Shown here: positions 19,519-27,358 of the stretch, piece by piece
Position numbering within the stretch: the first letter of the stretch is position 1
How the letters are laid out: every line of letters begins with the position of its first letter
DNA from: Planctomycetota bacterium
Lineage (GTDB): Bacteria > Planctomycetota > UBA11346
Reading direction: 5' to 3'
NCBI GenBank assembly: GCA_013816485.1
Contig: JACDEI010000019.1
Span: 18,169-82,168, forward strand
DNA length: 64,000 nucleotides
Notes under the pieces: model-generated
The model's input: only the letters and a program-made list of their open reading frames with translations
Told to the model about the DNA's origin: nothing
Database searches by the model: none
Made by a program: the position numbers and the translations under genes

Positions 19519-20793
19519 TCAGCCGCGCAGGTGGGCCCGCATCAGGGCGATGAAGGGCGCGTGATCAGCGCTGGCGGCACATTCGCGTGCGCTGTGCATC
19601 GACAACATCGGCGTGCCGACATCGGCAACCGCGATGCCGAGGTTCGCCGCGGTAATCGGGCCGATGGTGCTGCCACATCCCAGGTCGGTGCGTGCGACAA
19701 AATCCTGCAAAGGAATGCTGGCTGCCGCGGCCGTGCGTCGGATCGCCGCGGCTGAAGCAGCGCTGGTGGCGTAGCGCTGATTGTGATTGCTCTTCAGCAC
19801 CGGCCCTTGGCCAAGCAGCGGCTTGTGCCGCGGTTCGTGGCGGTCGGCGTAATTGGGATGCACCGCGTGCGCCATGTCGGCGGAGATCATCAAGCTGCCA
19901 GCCAGTGCGGCGAGGTACGCACTGCGCGACAGACCCAGCTCCAGCGCGAGGCGCTCGAGCACGTTTGCCAGCAGGGGACCGTCGGCACCCGTAGCGCTCT
20001 GGCTGCCGACCTCCTCGTGGTCGAAACAGGCGAGCACCGGGACGATGCTCTCGTCGCCCTCCGTGGTATCGATGAGCGCGCGCAGACCCGCATGGCATGA
20101 GGCGAGATTGTCGAGACGCGGAGCGAAAATCAGGTCGCCGTCGGCACCGCCGAGCACACTCGGCGTGAGGTCGTAGAGCGACAGGTCGTGCGCCAGCAGG
20201 TCGTCAGCACGGATGCCGGCGGCTTCCGCCACCAAGGCGTTGAGCTGCTCTGCCGGTTCGCCGCTGCCGGCCAGGCCCCAGATCGGCGCGAGGTGAGTCT
20301 GCGCATTGAGCTTCAGGCCGTTCTCATTGACCTGCCGGTCGAGGTGGATTGCCAGTTGTGGCACGCGAGCAAGCGGTCGGTGCAGTCGTACCAGGTGTTC
20401 GCGCCCGTTGCGGTCGAACACCGTACCCGCCAAGCCAAGGTCGCGGTCCAGCCAGGAATTGAGCAGCACGCCGCCATAGATCTCGACCCCAAGTTGGCGG
20501 CAGCCTTCGCAGGCATAGGCCGCGCGCGGTTTGAGCCGCAGGTGCGGACTGTCGGTGTGGGCCCCGACCAAGTGGAATCGCCGCGGTGCGCGCGACCGCA
20601 GGACGAAGGCCACCACGCTGGCACCGCTGCGCACCAGCCACCGTCCTGGTTCCAGCCCCCATTCAGGGGCCGTCGGGGCCAGCGCGCGGAAACCAGCGGC
20701 GGTCAAAGCCTGGACCAACTGCTCGGCAGCATGGGCCGGGCTGGGCGAGGCGTCGATGAAACGGCAGAGGTCACGAGCGGGGGCGGCGTCCAT
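19519..20793 (-). CDS. apeB: M18-family aminopeptidase
   Basis: M18 enzymes are cytosolic, two-zinc, dodecameric aminopeptidases, often preferring acidic N-termini. The 424-residue protein has the metal-ligand segments HLVGAHTDSPHLRLKP near residue 73, PRLDNLASCHAGL near 228 and FDHEEVGSQSATGADGP near 258. ADMAHAVHPNYADRHE lies near 307 and the conserved ARTDLGCGSTIGPITAANLG near 365. The length matches the family. It is divergent from the SMP-30 lipoprotein gene; the 132-bp gap contains a perfect palindrome. Confidence 0.93.
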   Translation of the reverse strand: MDAAPARDLCRFIDASPSPAHAAEQLVQALTAAGFRALAPTAPEWGLEPGRWLVRSGASVVAFVLRSRAPRRFHLVGAHTDSPHLRLKPRAAYACEGCRQLGVEIYGGVLLNSWLDRDLGLAGTVFDRNGREHLVRLHRPLARVPQLAIHLDRQVNENGLKLNAQTHLAPIWGLAGSGEPAEQLNALVAEAAGIRADDLLAHDLSLYDLTPSVLGGADGDLIFAPRLDNLASCHAGLRALIDTTEGDESIVPVLACFDHEEVGSQSATGADGPLLANVLERLALELGLSRSAYLAALAGSLMISADMAHAVHPNYADRHEPRHKPLLGQGPVLKSNHNQRYATSAASAAAIRRTAAAASIPLQDFVARTDLGCGSTIGPITAANLGIAVADVGTPMLSMHSARECAASADHAPFIALMRAHLRG

Positions 20794-20876
20794 GCCGACG
20801 CATGGTGCGGTGCAGGCCCGTCCCGCAACCGGGTGTCTGCGTGGCCAGCGTCAGTGCCGGACGGTGGGTGGTTGCC

Positions 20877-20894
20877 GTCGTGCCTAGGCACGAC
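20877..20894. promoter_or_regulatory. Perfect 18-bp palindrome in a divergent promoter region
   Basis: GTCGTGCCTAGGCACGAC is fully self-complementary with no loop. It lies 84 bp upstream of the M18 peptidase start and 32 bp upstream of the SMP-30 lipoprotein start. This is the position expected for a dimeric regulator shared by the two promoters. The regulator is unknown. Confidence 0.5.
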
Positions 20895-20925
20895 ACACCG
20901 TGGCGCACTACTTCCTGGAGCCGCC

Positions 20926-21993
20926 ATGCGCCCTGCCCTCGCCTTCGCCGCCGTCCTTGCTGCCTGCACCCTGGGTGGATGCAATGCGCCGCGCGCGACC
21001 GTGTCGCATGCGCCGACGGCGAAGACCCTGGGCACCATCGAGCGCCTCGATCCGGCGTTCGATGCGCTGGTGCCGAAGAATGCGGTGCTGGAGGTCCTCG
21101 CCGAAGGCTTCGACTGGATCGAAGGGCCGCTGTGGATCCCCGAGAAACTCGGCGGCCCCTACCTGCTGTTCAGCGAGATCCCGCCCAACCAGGTGTTCAA
21201 GTGGACGCCGGGCAAAGGGGTGAGCATGTACCTCGGCCAGAGCGGTTGGCTCGGTCCGGTACCGCGCCCCGACGCCAGCGCGCCGGACGAGCCGGGCTCC
21301 AACGGCCTGATCCTTGATCCGCAAGGTCGCCTAGTGCTCTGCCAACACGGGCTGCGTCAGGTCGCACGCATGGATGCGCCCCTCGGCATGCCGGCGGCGA
21401 AGTTCGTGCCACTCGCCGCGACCTTCGAGGGCAAGCGCCACAACAGTCCGAACGACGGCGCGTTCCACGCCAACGGCGACCTTTACTACACCGACCCGCC
21501 CTACGGCCTGCCGCGCAAGATGGAGGACCCGCACAAGGAACTCGATTTCCAAGGTGTCTACCGCGTGACGCCGCACGGCGTGGTGACGCTGATGACCAAG
21601 GAGCTCAGCCGGCCGAACGGCTTGGCATTTTCACCCGACTACAAGACCGCGTACGTGGCGATCTCCGATCCCAAACGCGCGGTGTGGATGAAGTTCCCGG
21701 TCAAGGAAAACGGCACCTTCGGTGACGGCTCGGTGTTCTTCGACGCCACGCCCAAGGTCGGCAAGGTGAAGGGTCTGCCGGACGGCCTCAAAGTCGACAA
21801 GGCCGGCAACCTTTTCGCCACCGGCCCAGGCGGCGTGCTGGTGTTCAACAAGGACGGCAAACACCTCGGCACACTTCAGACCGGTCAGGCAACCAGCAAC
21901 TGCGCGTTCGGCGACGATGGGAAGACGCTCTACATCACCGCGGACAGCTACCTGTTGCGCATCAAGCTGAGCACCACCGGGAATGGATTCTGA
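20926..21993 (+). CDS. SMP-30/gluconolactonase-like lipoprotein
   Basis: The start at 20926 gives a 355-residue protein with a signal peptide ending in TLGGC, a plausible lipobox. The mature part is a six-bladed beta-propeller of the SMP-30/gluconolactonase/LRE family. It has EGPLWIPEK with the metal-ligand Glu, GSNGLILDPQGRLVL, RHNSPNDGAFHANGDLYYTDPPYGL and RPNGLAFSPD. Such enzymes are metal-dependent lactonases acting on sugar lactones; the natural substrate cannot be read from sequence. The longer open frame upstream is antisense to the aminopeptidase gene and is rejected. It is probably secreted and lipid-anchored. Confidence 0.88.
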   Translation: MRPALAFAAVLAACTLGGCNAPRATVSHAPTAKTLGTIERLDPAFDALVPKNAVLEVLAEGFDWIEGPLWIPEKLGGPYLLFSEIPPNQVFKWTPGKGVSMYLGQSGWLGPVPRPDASAPDEPGSNGLILDPQGRLVLCQHGLRQVARMDAPLGMPAAKFVPLAATFEGKRHNSPNDGAFHANGDLYYTDPPYGLPRKMEDPHKELDFQGVYRVTPHGVVTLMTKELSRPNGLAFSPDYKTAYVAISDPKRAVWMKFPVKENGTFGDGSVFFDATPKVGKVKGLPDGLKVDKAGNLFATGPGGVLVFNKDGKHLGTLQTGQATSNCAFGDDGKTLYITADSYLLRIKLSTTGNGF

Positions 21994-22134
21994 CAGTCAT
22001 TTCGCAGAGCGAAGCCGCTGCGTGTCGTGCTGATGACGTGGTGGCCCTAGCCGGGTAGGCACCGCGCTGGTGGTGTCCCTTCTCGTCTGGTGGTGATCAC
22101 GCTCATGCGCAACTCACGCAACCAGGGCGAGTAG

Positions 22135-23970
22135 TCAGCGTTGGAACCGCCGCGCGAGTTCGTCCCATCCCAGATCGAGCGTCGTCGGGCGACCATGCGG
22201 GCAGTTTTCCAGTCCCTCAAAGCGCTCCAGCAACCGCGCAAGTTCCCATTGTTCCTCCGGCGACAACTCCTGTCCGGCTTTGACCGCGGCGTGGCAGGCG
22301 GCGCTGTGCGCGATGCGTTCGGACAACGTGGCCGTGGCTTGGGCGGGCACGGGATCCTGCGCCAGGTCGGCGAAAAACCGAGCCCAGTTGGTGCGTTTCA
22401 GAATCACCGGATAGGCACGCACAACGAGTTGGGTTGGTGACAAGGCGTCGGCGATCAGGCCGACGCGTGCCAGTTCCGCCAGCAGCGGAACGACCTGCGC
22501 CAGTTCATGCGCCAGCAGGTTGACGGTGATCGGCACCAGCAGTTCCTGACGGCCATTGGCCACCAGATCGCTGATGGTGGGATCGAGCGCCAGCAGCAGC
22601 GCTTTTTCGTGCAGCGCATGTTGATCGACCAGGCGGATGCCGTCCGTGGTTTCGATCAGCAGGTACATGCGGTTGAGTTGCAGGACACGGCGGATCTTTG
22701 AGGGAGCCGTCCGGGGTCCGGGGTCCGGAGCCCGGGGTCTGTTACCTTCCGCGTTACTCAGTGGTACTGCGGTTGCTAGACGGGTGGCGCGATACGACTC
22801 CGTAGATTCAGCAACGCGGGCTGCCGGAGGGAGTCCGGACGCTTCAGGAATATACCGTTCTTGCACCACGACGGTTGGCGTCGTCGCCGGCAACGGTCGC
22901 ACGATGGTGCGCTGGATCACGCCGCTGGAGGTCGTTTCGTTTGTTGTGGGCAATAACGAGAACCCACCCGCATTGGTCGCCAACGCTTTCTGCAGCGCGT
23001 TACGCACCAGAGCGAACACTTCCCCTTCACGACGGAAGCGCACCTCGGATTTGGTCGGATGGACGTTCACGTCCACCTGCGACGGATCGAGGTCGAGGTG
23101 CAGGAACACCGCGCCATGCAGACGTGGTTCAAGAAAGCCGCGGAAGCCTTCGCGCACGGCGGCCAGCAGCAGGCGATCTTTCACGTAGCGGCCGTTGAGA
23201 AACACGAACTGCCGCTTGGTCGTCGGCTTGGCTTCCTGGGGATGCGCGACGAAGCCCGCGATCTGCATGGTGTCGGCGTTGGCGTGAACGCTCAACAGAC
23301 GGTCGGCCACGGTGGCGCCGAACAACGCGCGCACGCGCGCTTCGAGCGTTTCGTTTGCCGGTTGATCAATGACCGCACGACCCTGGATCTCCAGGCGGAA
23401 GGCCACGCGCGGATGACTGAGCGCCAAGCGCATCACCTGATCGGTGACATGACCTGATTCTGCGGCTTCGCTTTTGAGGAACTTGAGTCGCGCAGGGACA
23501 TTCCAGAACAGGTTGCGCACGGTGACGCGCGTGCCCGGCGACATCGCACACGGGCCGGAACCGTTCGGTGTGTCGCCATTCAAGCGCAGTTCGTGCCCCT
23601 GGGTCGCGTCGTGCGGTCGACTGGCGATGGTGAATTCACTGACGCCAGCGATTGACGGTAGCGCTTCGCCACGGAAGCCGAGGGTGGCGATGCGGAAGAG
23701 ATCATCAGCATCGATCAGCTTGCTGGTCGCATGGCGCGACACCGCGAGCGCGAGGTCATCGGGCCGCATGCCGTGGCCGTCGTCCTCCACTTCGACCAAC
23801 CGGCGACCGCCGTCCTCCAGACGGATGACGATGCGCGTAGCGCCGGCGTCGAGCGCGTTTTCCGCCAATTCCTTCACCACCGCCGCCGGACGTTCGACCA
23901 CCTCGCCAGCGGCGATCTGATTAGCGATCTGGTCCGGCAATTGGCGGATGATGGGCGGCGTCGCGGGCAT
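22135..23970 (-). CDS. mutL: DNA mismatch repair protein MutL
   Basis: The GHKL ATPase domain is intact: IANQIAAGEVVERPAAVVKE, ENALDAGAT, DDGHGM, RHATSK and TLGFRGEALPSIAGVS. SEVRFRREG follows near residue 310. A Pro/Thr-rich linker (about 355-430) contains a repeat-derived Pro-Arg-Ala-Pro-Asp-Pro-Gly stretch. The C-terminal domain retains CPHGRP and a terminal FQR. The endonuclease motif DQHAxxExxxxE is only partial: DQHALHE at about 449-455 is followed by KALLL, so the second Glu is missing, and ACH replaces ACR. The latent nickase may therefore be impaired. MutL couples MutS mismatch recognition to strand processing. It is a single gene, convergent with the SMP-30 gene. Confidence 0.96.
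   Translation of the reverse strand: MPATPPIIRQLPDQIANQIAAGEVVERPAAVVKELAENALDAGATRIVIRLEDGGRRLVEVEDDGHGMRPDDLALAVSRHATSKLIDADDLFRIATLGFRGEALPSIAGVSEFTIASRPHDATQGHELRLNGDTPNGSGPCAMSPGTRVTVRNLFWNVPARLKFLKSEAAESGHVTDQVMRLALSHPRVAFRLEIQGRAVIDQPANETLEARVRALFGATVADRLLSVHANADTMQIAGFVAHPQEAKPTTKRQFVFLNGRYVKDRLLLAAVREGFRGFLEPRLHGAVFLHLDLDPSQVDVNVHPTKSEVRFRREGEVFALVRNALQKALATNAGGFSLLPTTNETTSSGVIQRTIVRPLPATTPTVVVQERYIPEASGLPPAARVAESTESYRATRLATAVPLSNAEGNRPRAPDPGPRTAPSKIRRVLQLNRMYLLIETTDGIRLVDQHALHEKALLLALDPTISDLVANGRQELLVPITVNLLAHELAQVVPLLAELARVGLIADALSPTQLVVRAYPVILKRTNWARFFADLAQDPVPAQATATLSERIAHSAACHAAVKAGQELSPEEQWELARLLERFEGLENCPHGRPTTLDLGWDELARRFQR
22708..22740. repeat. Short GGGGTCC tandem repeat inside the mutL linker
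   Basis: Units of CCGGGGT occur three times with a degenerate copy inside the coding sequence of the disordered MutL linker. No inverted array follows. It resembles the left half of the inverted tandem arrays seen elsewhere in the window, but is in frame. Confidence 0.6.
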
Positions 23971-24009
23971 GGTGGCACGCTAGCGGTGCCATCACGATTG
24001 GAACGGTGC

Positions 24010-24813
24010 TCAGCCGGCAGCGGACGCCAACGCGTAGGCCGGCTCAGGCTCGCTCACCCGTGGCGCAGCGACGGGCAGCACGAATGGCGGACTCGGCGCC
24101 AGGCGATGACCACAACGGCAACGCGACAGGCTCATCGCTACCGCACGGAAAAACCGCAGCGTGTCGTAGACCGGATGTACACCACTGACTTTGTCGTTGT
24201 AGATCACCCGGATCGGCACCTCGACCACGCGGCGACCAGCACGCGCGGTGAGGATGCACATCTCGGTTTCGAGATCGTATTTGTGTCCAGCCAGCGGCAG
24301 CGACAGCAGCAGACGCGGATCGCACACACGGTAACCGCTCTGGCTGTCGCGGATGCGCCGCCCGGCAGCGAGGGTCACCAGCAGGCTGCTCAGCCGATTC
24401 AAGCAGCGGCGATGGAGCGGCTGCCGTCCCACATTGAGCATGCGTTTGCCGATCACCAGGTCAGCACCACGGCAGGCGGCGGCGATCAGACGTGGGGCCT
24501 CGCTGGCATCGTGCTGTCCATCGCCATCGAGCAGCAGGACGCGCTGATAGCCCAACTCCACCGCACGTCGGCAACCGGCGATGATGGCGGTGCCTTTGCC
24601 GCCGTTGGCGCGACGCACGACGTCGGCACCGGCCTCACGGGCGACCTCGGCGGTGGTGTCGCGACTACCGTCGTCGATCACCAGGACCGGCAGGCCCTGA
24701 GCGAGCAGGTCGCGGATCACCGGCGCGATGCGCTCGGCCTCGTTGTAGGCCGGGATCACCGCCAGCAGGGCGCGACCGGGAAGGTGCGGATGGGAACCGT
24801 CGGCCGCAGGCAT
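24010..24813 (-). CDS. Family 2 glycosyltransferase (polyprenyl-phosphate sugar synthase-like)
   Basis: The 267-residue GT-A protein has LLAVIPAYNEAERIAPVIRD, LVIDDGSRDTTAEVAREAGA, NGGKGTAII and LLLDGDGQHDASEAPRLI. The last contains the DxD-type metal site. QSGYRVCDP and the ETEMCILTARAGRRVVEVPI segment follow. This set matches dolichyl/undecaprenyl-phosphate mannose or glucose synthase-like enzymes, which transfer a sugar from a nucleotide donor to a polyprenyl phosphate. No C-terminal transmembrane pair is present, so it would be a soluble or peripheral enzyme. It starts 40 bp from other features with no operon partner. The sugar specificity is unknown. Confidence 0.85.
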   Translation of the reverse strand: MPAADGSHPHLPGRALLAVIPAYNEAERIAPVIRDLLAQGLPVLVIDDGSRDTTAEVAREAGADVVRRANGGKGTAIIAGCRRAVELGYQRVLLLDGDGQHDASEAPRLIAAACRGADLVIGKRMLNVGRQPLHRRCLNRLSSLLVTLAAGRRIRDSQSGYRVCDPRLLLSLPLAGHKYDLETEMCILTARAGRRVVEVPIRVIYNDKVSGVHPVYDTLRFFRAVAMSLSRCRCGHRLAPSPPFVLPVAAPRVSEPEPAYALASAAG

Positions 24814-24906
24814 GGTCGGGGCATGCTAGACCGTGAGCGATCTTTGCCAGTCGGCATTACGCGCGGCCCCTGAACCGGACACGTCACCCGCGGCGTGCAA
24901 TTAAGT

Positions 24907-25625
24907 TCATTCCGGCAGGGGTTTGCCCTTGGTCTCGGGGCAGAACCAAATCACCACCATACCGACCACGTAGACCAGGCTGATGATGGCGCAGGTCTGG
25001 GCCAGACCGCCGAACCAGTCCGGCTTCATGCCGAACGACAGGATTACGGCTGCGGTGATGATGCGCCCGGCATTGAAGGCGAAGCCCTGGGCGGTGGCGC
25101 GTAGGCGCGTTGGGAATAGTTCCGGCAGGTAGAGCGGCAGCCAGCCGTAGAAGCTCGCGGTGATGGCGCCGACGGTGAAGGTCAACACCAAGAAGAACGA
25201 ACCGTACGACGGCGTGAACCAGAACAGCCAAGCGCTGGACAGCAGCGAGGCGACGGCGACGGCAACAAGGCAGGTAAGGCACCCAGCATCATCAGCAGGC
25301 GCCAGCCACCATTATCGGTCGGCTTGGTCACCAGCGCACCTGACACCCCGAGCCAGGCCAAACCCGCGCCCAGTTGATTGATGTACAAACCGGCGAAGGC
25401 GATCAGCGCGATGCCGACGTTCGCTGCGGCACCAATGATACCGGCCAGCAGCCAGCGTTTGTCCGACGGCCATACTTCCATCACCAGCGCCACGCCAAGC
25501 GACCATTCACCGCCCATGCCGAGCGCGGAGAGGAAACGGAGGGCAACGAGCTGATCGACCGTTTGTGCGAGACCACACATGCCGGAGAAGAACGAGTACG
25601 ACAACACGCCCCAGGTCATCGCGCG
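24907..25625 (-). pseudogene. Decayed MFS transporter
   Basis: Two reading frames join into fragments of one major facilitator transporter. The upstream fragment (about 25625-25260) reads AMTWGVLSYSFFSGMCGLAQ, then RFLSALGMGGEWSLGVALVMEVWP and two further membrane segments, breaking off after WRLLMMLGALPALL. The downstream fragment (about 25265-24907) resumes in another frame with a membrane helix, PLYLPELFPTRLRATAQGF and the terminal CPETKGKPLPE. The first two helices and the central loop with adjacent helices are missing, and the frame changes at the junction. Only about 230 of the expected 420-480 residues remain, so a functional transporter is not expected. It resembles the sugar/metabolite porter group of MFS proteins. 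Confidence 0.82.
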
Positions 25626-25854
25626 TACGTGGTGTCGACCGCTTTGACCAGGGTCGGTTTCCGCAGGGTTCGTCCGTGCCTCACGCATGCGGCGTGGATG
25701 CGATCGAATCGAGCAAAAGGACGCGTGCCTCGCGGGCAATCGGCGCAATCCGCGGGAAACTGCGGGATACCGCGCTGTGACACGACCATGAACATGACAT
25801 CCGTACGGTGCGCGACACATCAGCACTCACGCCCGCAGCGCGTACACACAAGGC

Positions 25855-26880
25855 ATGACCATGAACTTCCGCACCGCTCCATCCTCCACCGGCCTGTTGC
25901 TCCTGGCGACCTTGCTCGTGCCGTCGCTCGCATCGCTCGCATCGCTCACAGCGGCGGAGAAGGCGGATCCCGGCCTGATTGCGATTGAGGTCGAGCAAGC
26001 CGGTCCCGATTACGTGGTGCAAGGGGAATACCTCAGCGAGGGCAAACCCGCTCTCGGCGTGCAGGTGATCGCCACTGGCAAGGGCACCTTCACCGCGGTG
26101 ATCTTGCCCGGTGGTCTGCCTGGCGCGGGCTGGGATGGCAAGACCCGTCAGGAGTTGAACGGCCAGACCAGCGGGCCTGAAACAACCTTCAGCGGCGAGG
26201 CCGGCAAAGTCGTCATCAGCGCGGGTACGTTGATCGTCACCGGTGCCGACGGCAAAGCGGTGACGCTGAAGAAAACCAACCGCGTGAGCCCGACCATGGG
26301 AGCGAAGCCGCCCGCTGGCGCGGTGGTGTTGTTTGACGGCAGCAGCGTCGACGCATGGGATGGCAAGGGGAAGATCGAAGCCGTCGGCGGCGAGAAGCTG
26401 CTCGCCAGCGGCCCGGAGACCAAGGCCAAGTTCACCAGTTACCAACTGCACCTCGAATTCCGCACGCCGTTCAAGCCAGCGGTTAAGGGCCAGGATCGCG
26501 GCAACAGCGGCGTGTACGTCCACCACACCTACGAATTCCAGGTGCTCGATTCTTTCGGCCTGGTGCCGGAGAAAAACTACGCTGGTTCGCTCTACACCCT
26601 GGTCCCGCCGTTGGTGAACGCCTGTTTCCCGCCGCTCACGTGGCAGACCTACGACATCGATTTCAGCGGCCCGCAGTTCGACGCCGAAGGCAAGAAGGCG
26701 AAGAACGCTCGCGCGACGGTGAAGCTGAACGGCATCACCGTGCAGGATGATCTGGAGATCCCGCACGGCACTGGCGCGAACAAAAAACGTCCAGAACTGC
26801 CCGAGGGCGGACCGCTGTGGCTACAGGACCACGCCAATCCGGTGTTCTTCCGCAACGTCTGGCTGATGCCGAAGAAGTAG
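25855..26880 (+). CDS. Secreted DUF1080 (3-keto-disaccharide hydrolase-like) protein
   Basis: The 341-residue protein has a signal peptide, with a hydrophobic core near residues 11-30 including a repeated Ser-Leu-Ala segment, and a likely cleavage after TAA. The C-terminal half (about 155-341) is a DUF1080 concanavalin-like domain. It contains VVLFDGSSVDAWDG, QDRGNSGVYVHHTYEFQVLDSFG, NACFPPLTWQTYDIDF and HANPVFFRNVWLMP. Members of this family include 3-keto-glycoside hydrolases and are expanded in Planctomycetes. The substrate here is unknown. Initiation may instead occur at the second ATG (25861), which is better spaced from AAGG. Confidence 0.88.
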   Translation: MTMNFRTAPSSTGLLLLATLLVPSLASLASLTAAEKADPGLIAIEVEQAGPDYVVQGEYLSEGKPALGVQVIATGKGTFTAVILPGGLPGAGWDGKTRQELNGQTSGPETTFSGEAGKVVISAGTLIVTGADGKAVTLKKTNRVSPTMGAKPPAGAVVLFDGSSVDAWDGKGKIEAVGGEKLLASGPETKAKFTSYQLHLEFRTPFKPAVKGQDRGNSGVYVHHTYEFQVLDSFGLVPEKNYAGSLYTLVPPLVNACFPPLTWQTYDIDFSGPQFDAEGKKAKNARATVKLNGITVQDDLEIPHGTGANKKRPELPEGGPLWLQDHANPVFFRNVWLMPKK

Positions 26881-26960
26881 TCCGTTGAGACTGGCGGCGT
26901 GTGGTCTGTCACGGTTCCCATGCTGGCCCGCTTCCCGGACCGCCGTAGGGTGCCCGCCAC

Positions 26961-27209
26961 ATGCCCACCCACATCCAGATCCGCCTGATTTCTCTGCTGG
27001 AGGAGGCCGCCAACAGCTTCGAGCAGTTGGAAACCCTCGCCAACCGCACGCTGACGCAGATCCCTGGAGAACAGGTCGAGGCGGTCGAGCTGCGCTCGAT
27101 CGAACGCGACTACGTCACCGGCGAAAACGAACCCGGCAGCGAGATGGACCACGTGGTCTTCATCCGCTACCGCACGGATCAGATCGAGGACACCGCGCCG
27201 GAGGCCTGA
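26961..27209 (+). CDS. Small acidic hypothetical protein, 82 aa
   Basis: The protein begins MPTHIQIRLISLLEEAANSF and is mostly alpha-helical and acidic, with a hydrophobic strand HVVFIRYR near the C-terminus. No known domain, signal peptide or membrane segment is seen. Codon pattern and the clean 82-codon frame between two same-strand genes support it as real. No ribosome-binding site is obvious. The function is unknown. Confidence 0.55.
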   Translation: MPTHIQIRLISLLEEAANSFEQLETLANRTLTQIPGEQVEAVELRSIERDYVTGENEPGSEMDHVVFIRYRTDQIEDTAPEA

Positions 27210-27358
27210 GTCTGATCGGACCGGTAGTGTCGCCACAGTGCAGCTACAACCTGCTGTGGTCGCGGCGGGTGTGACAACCATGGGGCTCGCGGATGAGAGC
27301 GAAAACCAGTGTTCAGCGCAATTCCACCCACTAGGGTGCGCCGACGGACGGGCGACCA

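Noticed and set aside
24884..25282. 132-codon minus-strand frame across the MFS fragments
   Set aside because: Third frame of the decayed transporter; Arg/His-rich shadow with no membrane segments.
27142..27157. GACCACGTGGTC palindrome resembling parS
   Set aside because: Lies inside a small coding region and lacks the flanking TGTT/AACA of parS; likely chance.
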